Under the pieces are notes generated by a model, which worked only from the letters and a program-made list of their open reading frames with translations, was not told the DNA's origin and ran no database searches. From Streptomyces roseus (lineage in GTDB: Bacteria > Actinomycetota > Actinomycetes > Streptomycetales > Streptomycetaceae), in assembly GCF_001044425.1 (NCBI RefSeq), contig NZ_LFML01000148.1, forward strand, positions 1 to 52,857: 52,857 bases of DNA, given 5' to 3'. The translations under genes were made by a program, and so were the position numbers. Below are positions 33,110 through 42,433 of this stretch, piece after piece; position 1 is the first letter of the stretch; each line of letters starts with the position of its first letter.

Positions 33110-36050
33110 ACCCGAACCGTCCTTCTCCGTGCTCGGAGCGGTCCGCGGCCGCAGCGGCGACGTACCGCTCGCGCTCGGCTCCCCGCAGCAGCGGGCCCTG
33201 CTCGCGATGCTGCTCCTGCGCCGCAACGACGTGGTGGAACTCGACGAGATCGTCGACGGCCTCTGGGGAGAGGAGCCGCCGCGCACGGCGGTGGGCACGG
33301 TCAGGTCGCACGTCTACCGGCTCCGGCGCGCGCTCGGGACCCGCATCGCGACCCACGGCCAGGGGTACCTCCTGCACGTCGCCCCCGGCGCACTGGACCT
33401 CGACGTGTTCGACGAGCTGGTCGCCCGGGCCCGTGCGTCCACCGCCGCGGAAGAGACGGGCAAGGCGGCCGAACTGCTGGCCCACGCCCTCACGTTGTGG
33501 CAGGGGCCACCTCTCGCGGGACTTCCGGGCCCGTACGCCGCGATCCATCGCGAACGCCTGTCGGAGCTGCGGCTGTCGGTGCTGCTGGAGCGCATCGAGC
33601 TCGATCTGAGGCTGGGCCGCCACGCCCGCCTCGTCCCCGAACTGACCGGCCTGTGCGTGGAGCACCCCCTCCACGGGAGGCTGCGGGAACTGGCCGGGCT
33701 CGCCCTCGCCGGCAGCGGGCGTGGCGCCCCGGCGGCGCGGGACGGGCAGCCCGTCCGCGCCCACCGCCCCGGGTCACCGTCCGTGCCCGGCGCCCCCACC
33801 AGGTCCTGCGAGCCCCCCGTCCCCCCGGAGGACGCCGGGCAGCCGCCGCCATCACCGTCCCCGCTGCCCAGGCCGGCCCAGCTCCCCTGCCCACCGGACC
33901 ACCTCATCGGCCGTACGGACGCGGTGGCGGGGCTCCTCGACGCGCTGACGACTCCCGGCCCCGGATCCCCCGCCATCGTCACGGTCACCGGTACCGGAGG
34001 CGTCGGCAAGAGCTCGCTCACCGTCCACGTCGCCCAGCGACTGCGGGACCACTACCCGGACGGCCAGCTGTACGCGAGTCTGCGCGGCACCTCCAAGGAC
34101 CCCGCGGACCCCGGCACCGTCCTGGCCGGCTTCCTCCAGGCCCTCGGCACTCAGGAGCCGGACATCCCGCGGAGCGCGCACGAGCGGGCCGCGCTCTTCC
34201 GCACGATCGTCGCCGACCGGCGCATCCTGCTGGTCCTGGACGACGCCCGGGACACCGCCCAGGTCGAGGCACTGCTCCCGGGAACGCGGACCTGCGCGGT
34301 GATCGTCACCGGGCGCTCGACGCTGGACGGGCTGCCGACCGTACGCCGTGTGCGCCTGGAGCCCCTGGCCGTACCCGACGCACTGGCCGTCCTCGGCGCC
34401 GTCGCGGGTCCGCAGCGGATCGCCGCCGAACCCGAGCAGGCGGCGGCCCTGGCCGAGCGCTGCGGCGGACTGCCCCTGGCCCTGCGCCTCGCCGGCGCGC
34501 GGCTCGCGGCCCGGCCTGCGTGGACGCCGTCCGATCTCGTCCGTCTCCTCGACGGCAGTCATCCGGCCTTCCCCACGCTCCCCCCGTTCTCCGTGTTCCC
34601 CGCACCCGCCGGCTCGCAGGACGGCCTCACCGCGTGCATCGGACCCGGCTACGACCTACTCGAAGAGGAAGAGGCCAGGTTGTTGCGACTGCTGGCGCTC
34701 CCTCGCGGCGGCGCGACGGACATCGCCGGGGCAGCCGCCCTCGGGGGACTCCCACCGGCGCGCGCCGGCCAGGCCCTGGAGCGGCTGACCGGCCTCGGCC
34801 TGCTGGAATCGCCCTGCCCCGGCGTCTACCGCCAGTACCCCCTGCTCCGGATGTTCGCGGCCGAGCGCTCCCGCGCACAGGACCGGCCCGAGGAGCGGGC
34901 AGCGGCCATGACCCGTTTCCTCGACCACCTCCTCGCCGAGGCCAAGGCCGTCCACGCCGCCGAGCGTCCGGGCCACCACGTTCTGGGCCTGCTCCCCCCG
35001 GACACCTGCACAGGTCGCCCCGACAGCCGCCGCCGCCTGATCGATCCCGACCACGACGGTGCGCTCGCCGTCGCCGCGCAGATCCTCGACGCCGTGCCGT
35101 CCGCCGTCGCCGTGGCCGCCGATCTCGCGCTCGCCGTCGAACCGCTCCTGGAAGGCTCGTACCTGTGGGCCGACTCCCTCGAACCGCTCCGCCGGGTCCT
35201 GGGGACCGCCCAGGACCAGGGGCACCTGAGGGCGGTCGGCCGCGCCGGTCACGTACTCGGCAGCGCACTGGCCCACCTGGGACGGCCGGACGAGGCGGAC
35301 GCCGTCCTGGACACCGCCGAACACGCGGCGCGGGCGGTGGGCGACGACGCGGTGCACACGGCGATCCTCGACCGCCGGGCCCATGTGTGCCAGTACCGTG
35401 CGCACTGGCACCAGGCCGACGTCCTGCACCGGCAGGCCCTCGACGCCGCCGAGGCCTACGGGAGCGACTGGGCCTGCCGCAACGCCCGCGCCAACCGAGT
35501 CAGCACGCTGCTGCGGCTGAGCCGGCGCGACGAGGCCGCCGAAACCAGCCGGACCACCCTCGCCTCCGCCGTCGACGCGCGGGATCACGGCGCCGAGGCG
35601 TACGCCCTCTACAACCTGGGCCTCACCGCCCGCCACCTGGGCCGCATCGACGAGGCGGTCGACCGTCACCGGCAGAGCGCCGAGCTGGGGGTGCGCAACG
35701 GCTCCCCCGCGATGGAGGCGATGAACCTGGTGTCGGAAACGGCCGCCCAACTGGCCGGGAACCGGTTGCCGGACGCCGTCGAGTGCGGTGAGCGGGCGGT
35801 GGCCGCGACCCGCCGGCTCCGCTGGCACACGGCCGAAGTCCGGGCGCTGCGGCTCCTGGGCACCGCTCTGGCCGCCGCCGGCGACGGCCGGAGCGCCCGG
35901 ACCCGCCAGGAAGAGGCCGCTGAAGCGCTCGCGCTCTCCGGCATGTCCCCGCACCCTCCAAGCCCGCGCCTGCGGCCTGACGTCCCGCATCCCGCCCGCG
36001 CCGCCCCCGGGAATAGCCGGGACGCGCCCCCGGTTCCAGGGTATAGTTGA
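33096..36050 (+). CDS. SARP/AfsR-type regulator with NB-ARC ATPase and TPR repeats
   Basis: GTG at 33096 after GGAGGGAGG. The 984-residue protein has a winged helix (VLGAVRGRSGDVPLALGSPQ, LLRRNDVVELDEIVDGLWG), a BTAD region, a Pro-rich linker, an intact NB-ARC ATPase (Walker A GTGGVGKSSL, Walker B RILLVLDDARD, then GLPLALRLAG) and C-terminal TPR-like helices (ALYNLGLTARHLGRIDEAVDRH). This is the AfsR architecture; such proteins activate secondary-metabolite genes. It follows the SARP with a degenerate ATPase in tandem. Targets are unknown; the lanthipeptide locus is nearest. Confidence 0.93.
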   Translation: MGGAEPEPSFSVLGAVRGRSGDVPLALGSPQQRALLAMLLLRRNDVVELDEIVDGLWGEEPPRTAVGTVRSHVYRLRRALGTRIATHGQGYLLHVAPGALDLDVFDELVARARASTAAEETGKAAELLAHALTLWQGPPLAGLPGPYAAIHRERLSELRLSVLLERIELDLRLGRHARLVPELTGLCVEHPLHGRLRELAGLALAGSGRGAPAARDGQPVRAHRPGSPSVPGAPTRSCEPPVPPEDAGQPPPSPSPLPRPAQLPCPPDHLIGRTDAVAGLLDALTTPGPGSPAIVTVTGTGGVGKSSLTVHVAQRLRDHYPDGQLYASLRGTSKDPADPGTVLAGFLQALGTQEPDIPRSAHERAALFRTIVADRRILLVLDDARDTAQVEALLPGTRTCAVIVTGRSTLDGLPTVRRVRLEPLAVPDALAVLGAVAGPQRIAAEPEQAAALAERCGGLPLALRLAGARLAARPAWTPSDLVRLLDGSHPAFPTLPPFSVFPAPAGSQDGLTACIGPGYDLLEEEEARLLRLLALPRGGATDIAGAAALGGLPPARAGQALERLTGLGLLESPCPGVYRQYPLLRMFAAERSRAQDRPEERAAAMTRFLDHLLAEAKAVHAAERPGHHVLGLLPPDTCTGRPDSRRRLIDPDHDGALAVAAQILDAVPSAVAVAADLALAVEPLLEGSYLWADSLEPLRRVLGTAQDQGHLRAVGRAGHVLGSALAHLGRPDEADAVLDTAEHAARAVGDDAVHTAILDRRAHVCQYRAHWHQADVLHRQALDAAEAYGSDWACRNARANRVSTLLRLSRRDEAAETSRTTLASAVDARDHGAEAYALYNLGLTARHLGRIDEAVDRHRQSAELGVRNGSPAMEAMNLVSETAAQLAGNRLPDAVECGERAVAATRRLRWHTAEVRALRLLGTALAAAGDGRSARTRQEEAAEALALSGMSPHPPSPRLRPDVPHPARAAPGNSRDAPPVPGYS

Positions 36051-36062
36051 ATTGTAAACAAC
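36041..36062 (+). promoter_or_regulatory. AT-rich promoter/operator ahead of the LLM oxidoreductase operon
   Basis: GTATAGTTGAATTGTAAACA and the following AACC are strikingly AT-rich for this genome. GTTG and CAAC form short outer arms. The stretch overlaps the SARP stop codon and lies about 20 bp before the next ATG. MarR/HxlR-type repressors bind such sites ahead of flavin oxidoreductase genes. Confidence 0.5.
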
Positions 36063-36078
36063 CTTGGGAAGGGGAGCC

Positions 36079-37197
36079 ATGCAGTTCGGGATCTTCACCG
36101 TCGGTGACGTCACGGCCGATCCGACGACCGGACGCACGCCGAGCGAGCACGAGCGGATCAAGGCGATGCTGGCCATCGCGCAGAAGGCCGAGGAGGTCGG
36201 CCTCGACGTCTTCGCCACCGGCGAGCACCACAACCCGCCGTTCGTCCCCTCCTCGCCGACGACCCTGCTCGGTCACATCGCCGCGCGCACCGAGCACCTG
36301 ATCCTGTCCACCTCGACGACGCTGATCACCACCAACGACCCGGTGAAGATCGCCGAGGACTTCGCCATGCTCCAGCACGTCGCCGACGGCCGCGTCGACC
36401 TCATGATGGGCCGCGGCAACACCGGACCGGTCTACCCGTGGTTCGGCAAGGACATCCGCGACGGCATCGACCTCGCCATCGAGAACTACGCCCTGCTGCG
36501 CCGCCTGTGGGATGAGGACGTCGTCACCTGGAAGGGCAAGTTCCGCACGCCCCTCCAGTCGTTCACCTCGACCCCCCGCCCCCTCGACGGCGTCGCCCCC
36601 TTCGTCTGGCACGGCTCGATCCGCTCCCCCGAGATCGCCGAGCAGGCCGCGTACTACGGTGACGGCTTCTTCCACAACAACATCTTCTGGCCCGCCTCCC
36701 ACACCAAGCAGATGGTCGACCTGTACCGGCAGCGCTACGCCCACTACGGTCACGGCACCCCCGAGCAGGCCATCGTCGGCCTCGGCGGCCAGGTCTTCAT
36801 GCGCAAGAACTCCCAGGACGCGGTCCGCGAGTTCCGGCCCTACTTCGACAACGCACCCGTCTACGGGCACGGTCCCTCCCTGGAGGAGTTCACCTCGCAG
36901 ACCCCGCTGACGGTCGGCTCGCCCCAGCAGGTCATCGAGCGCACGCTGTCCTTCCGCGAGTACGCCGGCGACTACCAGCGCCAGCTGTTCCTGATGGACC
37001 ACGCCGGGCTGCCCCTCAAGACCGTCCTGGAGCAGCTCGACCTCCTCGGCGAAGAGGTCGTACCGGAGCTCCGCAAGGAGTTCGCGAACCTCCGCCCGGC
37101 CGGCGTGCCGGACGCCCCGACGCACGCGGCCCGAGTGGCGGCGGCCCGCACCACCGCCCGGCCGCAGGACACCGAGAACGAGGAGAGCAGGGCATGA
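36079..37197 (+). CDS. LLM-class flavin-dependent oxidoreductase (CE1758 family)
   Basis: The ATG at 36079 follows AAGGGGAG. The 372-residue protein is a luciferase-like TIM-barrel: MQFGIFTVGDVTADP, the substrate-side GEHHNPPF, LSTSTTLITTNDPVKIAEDFAMLQH and GRVDLMMGRGNTGPVYPWFG. It is the usual partner of a CE1759-type FMN reductase, encoded next with a 4-bp overlap. It probably uses reduced FMN from that partner to oxidise a small molecule. Such pairs are widespread in actinobacteria and often induced by electrophiles or oxidants. Confidence 0.92.
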   Translation: MQFGIFTVGDVTADPTTGRTPSEHERIKAMLAIAQKAEEVGLDVFATGEHHNPPFVPSSPTTLLGHIAARTEHLILSTSTTLITTNDPVKIAEDFAMLQHVADGRVDLMMGRGNTGPVYPWFGKDIRDGIDLAIENYALLRRLWDEDVVTWKGKFRTPLQSFTSTPRPLDGVAPFVWHGSIRSPEIAEQAAYYGDGFFHNNIFWPASHTKQMVDLYRQRYAHYGHGTPEQAIVGLGGQVFMRKNSQDAVREFRPYFDNAPVYGHGPSLEEFTSQTPLTVGSPQQVIERTLSFREYAGDYQRQLFLMDHAGLPLKTVLEQLDLLGEEVVPELRKEFANLRPAGVPDAPTHAARVAAARTTARPQDTENEESRA

Positions 37198-37853
37198 AAG
37201 TCGTCGTCGTATCCGCGGGACTGAGCTCGCCCTCCTCGACCCGCCTGCTCGCCGACCGCCTCACGGCCGCGACCCTCGCCCACGTCGACGCCGAACCCGA
37301 AGTGATCGAACTGCGGGAACTCGCGACGGAGATCGCCCAGCACTTCGTCACCGGATTCCCTCCGGCCCGGCTCGCCGCCGCGCTCGACGCGGTGGCCGCC
37401 GCGGACGGTTTGATCGCCGTGACCCCGGTCTTCGCGGGTTCCTACAGCGGCCTGTTCAAATCGTTCTTCGACGTCATCGACAAGGACGCCCTCACCGGCA
37501 AACCCGTCCTCCTCGGCGCGACCGGCGGCACGGCCCGCCACTCCCTGGTCACCGAACACGCCCTGCGCCCCCTCTTCACCTACCTGCGCGCCCTCACCCT
37601 CCCGACGGCGGTGTACGCCGCCTCCGAGGACTGGGGCGAGGACGGCCTGGCCCGGCGCGTCACCCGCGCGGGCGCGGAACTCGCCCGCTTCATGTCCCCC
37701 GCCACGGCCGACGCCCCGCTCGCCGTCGACGTCGACACCGCCGCCGCGATCGCCCCGCGCTCCCTCACGGGCGCGATCACGTCGGTGGACCCGGCGGACG
37801 GATTCGAAGTGGTCCCGTTCGAACAACGCCTGGCCGCACTACGGGTCCAGTAG
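37194..37853 (+). CDS. NAD(P)H-dependent FMN reductase (CE1759 family)
   Basis: The 219-residue flavodoxin-like protein starts MKVVVVSAGLSSPSSTRLLA, the phosphate-binding loop of FMN reductases, and continues with TPVFAGSYSGLFKSFFDVID and LLGATGGTARHSL. It supplies reduced flavin to the LLM oxidoreductase. The ATG overlaps the upstream stop (ATGA), so the two are translationally coupled and form a two-gene operon. Confidence 0.92.
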   Translation: MKVVVVSAGLSSPSSTRLLADRLTAATLAHVDAEPEVIELRELATEIAQHFVTGFPPARLAAALDAVAAADGLIAVTPVFAGSYSGLFKSFFDVIDKDALTGKPVLLGATGGTARHSLVTEHALRPLFTYLRALTLPTAVYAASEDWGEDGLARRVTRAGAELARFMSPATADAPLAVDVDTAAAIAPRSLTGAITSVDPADGFEVVPFEQRLAALRVQ

Positions 37854-37965
37854 GCACGGCGTTGGCCCGGCGGCCCGGCGGCCCCGGGCCGGCCCTCGCG
37901 GGCGGAGGGTACGCCGGTACGTTTCGCTGTGCGCCGGGCACCGCCGACCGGTCTACGCTCGGGCC

Positions 37966-38811
37966 GTGGGACAGCCCGAGCAGCGCGCCGAAGGCGCAGG
38001 ACCGTTCACCACCCGGCTCACGTGGTTCCGCCCCGAAGGGACGACGGTGGTGTGGGACTCGCGGCTCGCGCGCAGGCGCGGGGCGCTGGCGGTCCGCGGT
38101 CCGGGCGGCGACGCCCTCGCCGCCGCCCCGACCGCCGATGCCGAGGCCTTCCGCCGCCTCCGCAGGCTCAATGCCCTCGCGGCGGGTGCGTTCGTCATCG
38201 GCGGCGCGCTCTTCGCCCTCGGCGCCGCCATCGCCCAGTTCGGCTCGGGCGACGCGGTCGAGAGCGCCTCGGTCTACTTCGCCGGGGGCCTGTTCTTCAA
38301 CACCGGGGGCTACACCTCGCTCTTGCAGGTCCTGAACGCGCCCCGCCATGGCGAAGGAGGCGGTCCCCTGGTCACGGCCGGCTGGCGGTGGTGGGGGTAC
38401 GAGCCGATGCGCCTGGACTGGCTGAGCACCTTCGTCCTGTTCGTCGGGACGCTCGTCTTCGGCGTCAACCTGCTGGACTCCTTCCTCCAGGGGCTCTCCG
38501 TCCAGCAGACCAACCGGCTGATCTGGACCCCCGACGTGGTCGGATGCGTCCTGTTCCTGGTTTCCGGGCACCTCGCGTTCGCCGAGATCTGCCATCGGTT
38601 CCGGCCCTGCATCCGCTCCCGCAGTCTCGGCTGGTGGGTCGTCGCCGTGAATCAGCTCGGGTCCGTGCTCTTCATGATCTCGGCGCTGGCCGCCTTCACC
38701 CGGCCCGCCACCGGAAGCCTGGTCAACGCCGACATCGCCAACTGGGGAACGCTGTGCGGCGCGCTGTGCTTCTCGTTCGGGGGCGTCCTCCAGGCCTTCG
38801 AGCGCCCCTGA
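37966..38811 (+). CDS. Multi-pass membrane protein of unknown function
   Basis: A 281-residue protein starting at GTG. After about 65 cytoplasmic residues it has five to six hydrophobic segments: LNALAAGAFVIGGALFALGA, SVYFAGGLFFNTGGYTSLL, LSTFVLFVGTLVFGVNLL, VVGCVLFLVSGHLAFAEI, NQLGSVLFMISALAAF and TLCGALCFSFGGVL. No catalytic motif is seen. It stands alone after the flavin reductase gene and may be a small integral membrane protein related to YrhK-like proteins; this is a loose guess. Confidence 0.78.
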   Translation: MGQPEQRAEGAGPFTTRLTWFRPEGTTVVWDSRLARRRGALAVRGPGGDALAAAPTADAEAFRRLRRLNALAAGAFVIGGALFALGAAIAQFGSGDAVESASVYFAGGLFFNTGGYTSLLQVLNAPRHGEGGGPLVTAGWRWWGYEPMRLDWLSTFVLFVGTLVFGVNLLDSFLQGLSVQQTNRLIWTPDVVGCVLFLVSGHLAFAEICHRFRPCIRSRSLGWWVVAVNQLGSVLFMISALAAFTRPATGSLVNADIANWGTLCGALCFSFGGVLQAFERP

Positions 38812-38830
38812 GCGGGCTCCGGTTCACAGC

Positions 38831-39262
38831 TCACACGTTGCCGAGGTCCGAGCTCACCCACCTCTGCGGGCGCATGTGGATCACGACCTGCTCTCCGTGT
38901 TCCTTCCAGGCGAAGTCGACGTAACCCTCGACCTTCTCCGCCGGCAGGTACCGGGCGGACATCTCCACCAGCTGCTCGCGCTTGGCCGCGACGGTCGAGA
39001 CGACCGGCCCTTCGACGGACACGTACCGGACGGTGGGTTCGAGACGGTCCACCATCAGGGTGAACCGGCCTGCGGCCCGGATCAGATCGGCCTTGCGCGA
39101 GTCCCGGCCGGTCAGGATCCAGACGTCGCCGCCGGGCGCGTACTGGTACCAGATGGGGACCACCAGCGGCGCACGACCACCCTCCGCTCCCGCGGCCACC
39201 GCGAACGCGGCGACGTGGGGCTCGGCGAGGAACTGCTCACGTTCATCACGGGACAGGGCCAC
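38831..39262 (-). CDS. Pyridoxamine-5'-phosphate-oxidase-like (flavin/F420) protein
   Basis: A 143-residue split-barrel protein, GTG start with AAGGAG upstream. Typical blocks are FLAEPHVAAFAV, PLVVPIWYQYAPGGDVWILTG, SRKADLIRAAGRFTLMVDR and YVSVEGPVV. In actinobacteria these small proteins bind FMN or F420 and reduce or sequester small compounds. It is divergent from the DUF5959 gene, and its 5' region contains a perfect GGATCCC-centred hairpin. Confidence 0.88.
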   Translation of the reverse strand: MALSRDEREQFLAEPHVAAFAVAAGAEGGRAPLVVPIWYQYAPGGDVWILTGRDSRKADLIRAAGRFTLMVDRLEPTVRYVSVEGPVVSTVAAKREQLVEMSARYLPAEKVEGYVDFAWKEHGEQVVIHMRPQRWVSSDLGNV

Positions 39263-39278
39263 GGCATACTCCTTCGGC

Positions 39279-39302
39279 AGGGGATCCCCCGTGGGATCCC
39301 CT
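39279..39302. promoter_or_regulatory. Perfect 10-bp inverted repeat in a divergent 5' region
   Basis: AGGGGATCCC (39279-39288) and GGGATCCCCT (39293-39302) enclose a 4-base loop; CGGGATCCCG (39306-39315) adds a third symmetrical site. Located 17 bp upstream of the PNPOx-like gene and 110 bp upstream of the DUF5959 gene. Possible operator or leader hairpin. Confidence 0.55.
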
Positions 39303-39412
39303 CATCGGGATCCCGTCACCTCGGAACCTGCCCCGCCGCGCGCCCATTTCCCGCGCCCGTCGGCGAAATGGGGCCGAACGGACGGACACGGCGCATGCGG
39401 AGGAGAGTACGG

Positions 39413-39847
39413 ATGAGGGATGCCGGCGTCGTCAGGTTCGCCGACCGGTCGCGCAGCGTCACGGTGGTGCTGGAGGAGGCGCGGGGCGGCAGCCGCCGCG
39501 ACGGGTGGTACGAGGGCGAGGTCGTGATCGAGACCGGCTTCGTCGGCGCCCGCCTGCCGGTGCACTTCACCGATGCCGACCTCGCGGACCTCACCGCCTT
39601 CCTCGTCGCCCGCGCCGCCGCCGAGGAAGACGGAGCCCTCCCCGACGGCCCGGCCACCGACTGGCCCGAGTCGGGACGCAGCGCCTACCTGCGGCTGCGC
39701 CCCGGCGACCCGTTCGTGGTGGAGGTCCGCGACCCGGCGCAGAGCGGGGTGACGGTGATCGTGCCGCTGCAGCTGCCCGACGGCTGGGCCGCCCGCGGCT
39801 CCTCCCGGCTCGGCCGCCTGCGCGCCGAGCTCGACGACCGCCACTGA
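39413..39847 (+). CDS. DUF5959-family protein
   Basis: ATG at 39413 follows GGAGGAGAG and gives 144 residues; an ATG 18 bp upstream is possible. The sequence matches DUF5959, a small Streptomyces family: VVLEEARGG, GWYEGEVVIETGFVGARLPVH split by short loops, and AYLRLRPGDPFVVEVRD. It appears to be an all-beta plus helix protein with no known function. Its upstream region is shared with the divergent PNPOx-like gene. Confidence 0.75.
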   Translation: MRDAGVVRFADRSRSVTVVLEEARGGSRRDGWYEGEVVIETGFVGARLPVHFTDADLADLTAFLVARAAAEEDGALPDGPATDWPESGRSAYLRLRPGDPFVVEVRDPAQSGVTVIVPLQLPDGWAARGSSRLGRLRAELDDRH

Positions 39848-39896
39848 GCCGCTGCCCGGCAGCGACCGGGGCCCCGAGGCCGTGCCGGCGGCCCGG

Positions 39897-40379
39897 TCAT
39901 CCGTCCAGCCGCAGCACGAGCTCGTCGATCTCCGCTCCCCGGGCGTTCGCGAAGCCCCGGTCCCGGCCGACGACCGTGAAGCCGCACTTCTCCAGGACCC
40001 GCACCGATTCGGTGTTGTCCGCCGCCGTCCGGGCGAGCAGCGGGCGTTCGGGCACCTCCGCGAGCAGCTCCCGCAGCGCCGCGGTCGCGATGCCCCGCCG
40101 CCGGTGGCCGCGGTCGACGAAGTACGTGACCTCCCGCCGCCCCGGCTCGCCGTACACGGCCGCGTGCCCGACCACGACGCCGCCCGCGAGCTCGGTGCGG
40201 GTGACGACGTCGGGGGAGGCGAGGATACGTTCCCGATGCGCGTCGAAGCGGGCCCGGTCCGTCGGGTCCTCGGCGGTGAAGGCGGCCACCCGATTCGCCT
40301 CGGGGTCCCTCATGTGCCGGAAGAGCACGGGCAGATCGCCGGGGTGCACGGGACGCAGGAAGACATCGACGGAAGCCAT
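39897..40379 (-). CDS. GNAT-family N-acetyltransferase
   Basis: A 160-residue protein with N-terminal FLRPVHPGDLPVLFRHM, the acetyl-CoA-binding motif RGHRRRGIATAALRELL and the C-terminal block DNTESVRVLEKCGFTVVG, as in RimJ/RimL-like acetyltransferases. It would acetylate a primary amine using acetyl-CoA. It is monocistronic. Substrate cannot be inferred. Confidence 0.9.
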   Translation of the reverse strand: MASVDVFLRPVHPGDLPVLFRHMRDPEANRVAAFTAEDPTDRARFDAHRERILASPDVVTRTELAGGVVVGHAAVYGEPGRREVTYFVDRGHRRRGIATAALRELLAEVPERPLLARTAADNTESVRVLEKCGFTVVGRDRGFANARGAEIDELVLRLDG

Positions 40380-40559
40380 GGCCCGACCCCGACCACCTCG
40401 GCCGGAGCGGCGGGCAGGTAGCCAAGCTCCCCGCTCACGGATGTGTCATCGCCGCGCCGACGTGCGCCGCCGGCCGTCGCCGCCACCCTGACGCACGCCC
40501 ATCCGTTCGCCGTGCGTATGATCTCCGCTCCTCCCCAGAGCGAAGGTCAAGAACAGAAG

Positions 40560-41963
40560 ATGACACTCCGTAAGCCCCCTGGCAGGTATGCCGGTTGGAT
40601 CGCCACCGCGGTAGCGGTGGTCCTCTCGGTTCCCGCGTTCGGTTCCCCCGCGCACGCGGCCCCCGGAGACCCGGCTGCCGCCTCCTCCTTCAACCTCAAG
40701 GCCGGCCCCGACCTCAGCCGCCACGTGGCCGACCTCAAGGCGGCCCTGCCCACACAGGGCGTTCAGATCCTTCTCGACCAGGGCAACCGGGTCGCGAAGA
40801 CGGGCGCGTCCTGCACCACCGACCCGTTCGGCGCGGGCGACGACGGCAAGGCGCTGGCTCCCGTCAGGAAGCTCTGCTGGGACTCCGGCGACTCCGCCAC
40901 CGAGGAGTGGATACCCCAGGGCATGACCGGGGTCTCGGACGCCCAGGCCGACGAGCTGTGGGGCTCCCGGAAGCCGCTGGTCACCGCCTGGTACGACAAG
41001 GCCGGCGGCAAGGGCGTGCGCCTGTCGTTCCTCGACCCGGAGACCGCGATACCGGGCGACCCCGACGGCCGGCGCTACCGTCACGTCCTCCTCGTGGAGC
41101 CGTACTACAACAGCTACGACCACGTCTCCTACAAGGCGGTCGACATCCACGCGGGCGGCATCGCCTGGTACAAGAACTACCTCTACGTCGCGGACACCAT
41201 GAACGGCCTGCGGGTCTTCGACATGCGTGCCATCCTGGACCTCAACCCGGACCAGAACGCCTCCGTGGACGACACCACGCTCGACGGCCTCAAGAGCAAC
41301 GTCCGGGACGAAACCCAGATCGGCCGGCAGGACAACGTCTACTACAGCCACACGTACCGGTACGTGATGCCGCAGGTGGCATCCTGGAAGTTCGTCAGCG
41401 CCCAGGGCAACTCCTCCGCCGGGACCTGCGTCGCCACCGGAGCGCCGAAGGCGTCCTACATCTCGATCGACCGCAGCGCCGCCGCCGCGCCGGCTCTGAT
41501 CATGGGCGAGTACTGCGACTCCGACGACACGCACCCCGAGAAGGGCCGGATCGGCACACTGCCGATCGACGACGCGACCGGCCTGCTGAAGTCGGCCAAC
41601 GGCGTGGTCGCGGCGACGGGCGCGTTCTACCTTCCGCGCGACCTCACCCAGGGCGCCGCACGCTACGGCGGCACGTACTACTTCAACCGCAGCTGGACCA
41701 CCCACAGCGGCAGCCTGCGCCGGGCGACCGTTTCCGGCGGCCGGCTGGTGGACTACGGCGCCAACATCACCAACGCGGTCGGTCCCGAGGACCTGTACTT
41801 CGAACACGGCCAGAGCGTGCCGGGGGGCGGCGGTACGCAGTACCTCTGGTCGCTCACCGAGCACCGCATGGACACCGCCGACCCCACCTGCACGGACACC
41901 GGATCCCCCTGCGGCCGGGTGATCTACGCGCACCGGGTGAGCGACGTCCTGGCCCGCCCCTGA
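40560..41963 (+). CDS. Secreted protein with propeller-like repeats
   Basis: I start at the ATG at 40560 because a normal signal peptide follows directly (RKPPGRYAGWIATAVAVVL, ending PAHAAP); earlier in-frame starts would precede it with non-signal sequence. The 467-residue protein contains IHAGGIAWYKNYLYVADTMN followed by GLRVFDMRAI, resembling an LVIVD or beta-propeller blade, and later ITNAVGPEDLYFEHG and QYLWSLTEHR. No catalytic motif is evident. It is probably extracellular and binds a ligand or sugar. Confidence 0.8.
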   Translation: MTLRKPPGRYAGWIATAVAVVLSVPAFGSPAHAAPGDPAAASSFNLKAGPDLSRHVADLKAALPTQGVQILLDQGNRVAKTGASCTTDPFGAGDDGKALAPVRKLCWDSGDSATEEWIPQGMTGVSDAQADELWGSRKPLVTAWYDKAGGKGVRLSFLDPETAIPGDPDGRRYRHVLLVEPYYNSYDHVSYKAVDIHAGGIAWYKNYLYVADTMNGLRVFDMRAILDLNPDQNASVDDTTLDGLKSNVRDETQIGRQDNVYYSHTYRYVMPQVASWKFVSAQGNSSAGTCVATGAPKASYISIDRSAAAAPALIMGEYCDSDDTHPEKGRIGTLPIDDATGLLKSANGVVAATGAFYLPRDLTQGAARYGGTYYFNRSWTTHSGSLRRATVSGGRLVDYGANITNAVGPEDLYFEHGQSVPGGGGTQYLWSLTEHRMDTADPTCTDTGSPCGRVIYAHRVSDVLARP

Positions 41964-42433
41964 CGAACTCGTGTGCCGGGTGGCCTCGTTGTCCGCGCCC
42001 CTGATGCGGACGGCGGTCGGCTGCTGCCCGGCCCCGCATGAGGGAGGCCTTACCCGGCCCGCGACCCGCACCGGCGCCCGGGGGGAAGGGGCGCCGGTGC
42101 GGTCACCAGCCGCGGCGGTCGTCCGTCTGCGAAGACGCCGCCGTCACAACGGCGTCTATCCCCGATTCCCATCCCCAAACAGCGGGGTGCGGCCGACTGC
42201 GGCGTTTTTACGGCAGGCCCCCGGGTCCCCGGCCCCGGCCCCGGGGCCGGGGCGGACGGGGCGGACACGAGCGGACACGGGTGGACAGTCCTCGTCCCGA
42301 TCGGGCCTGGAAGGTGGACACCGCCCTGCCCGAATCTTGGAACACGCCGGAGAGCGCACCGCGAGAGCGGCGCTGAAACCGGCGGCAAGGACCAAGACGC
42401 GCAAGCCGTCGCCTCACGTCACAGGAGAACCCG
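41964..42433. other. 470-bp intergenic region with two strong hairpins
   Basis: No convincing gene is visible. AGACGCCG (42133-42140) and CGGCGTCT (42150-42157) form an 8-bp stem with a 9-base loop, and 42233-42252 is a perfect 20-bp palindrome of C and G. The first could end the secreted-protein transcript. The remainder is the 5' region of the hydrolase gene, with AGGAGA before its ATG. Confidence 0.6.
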
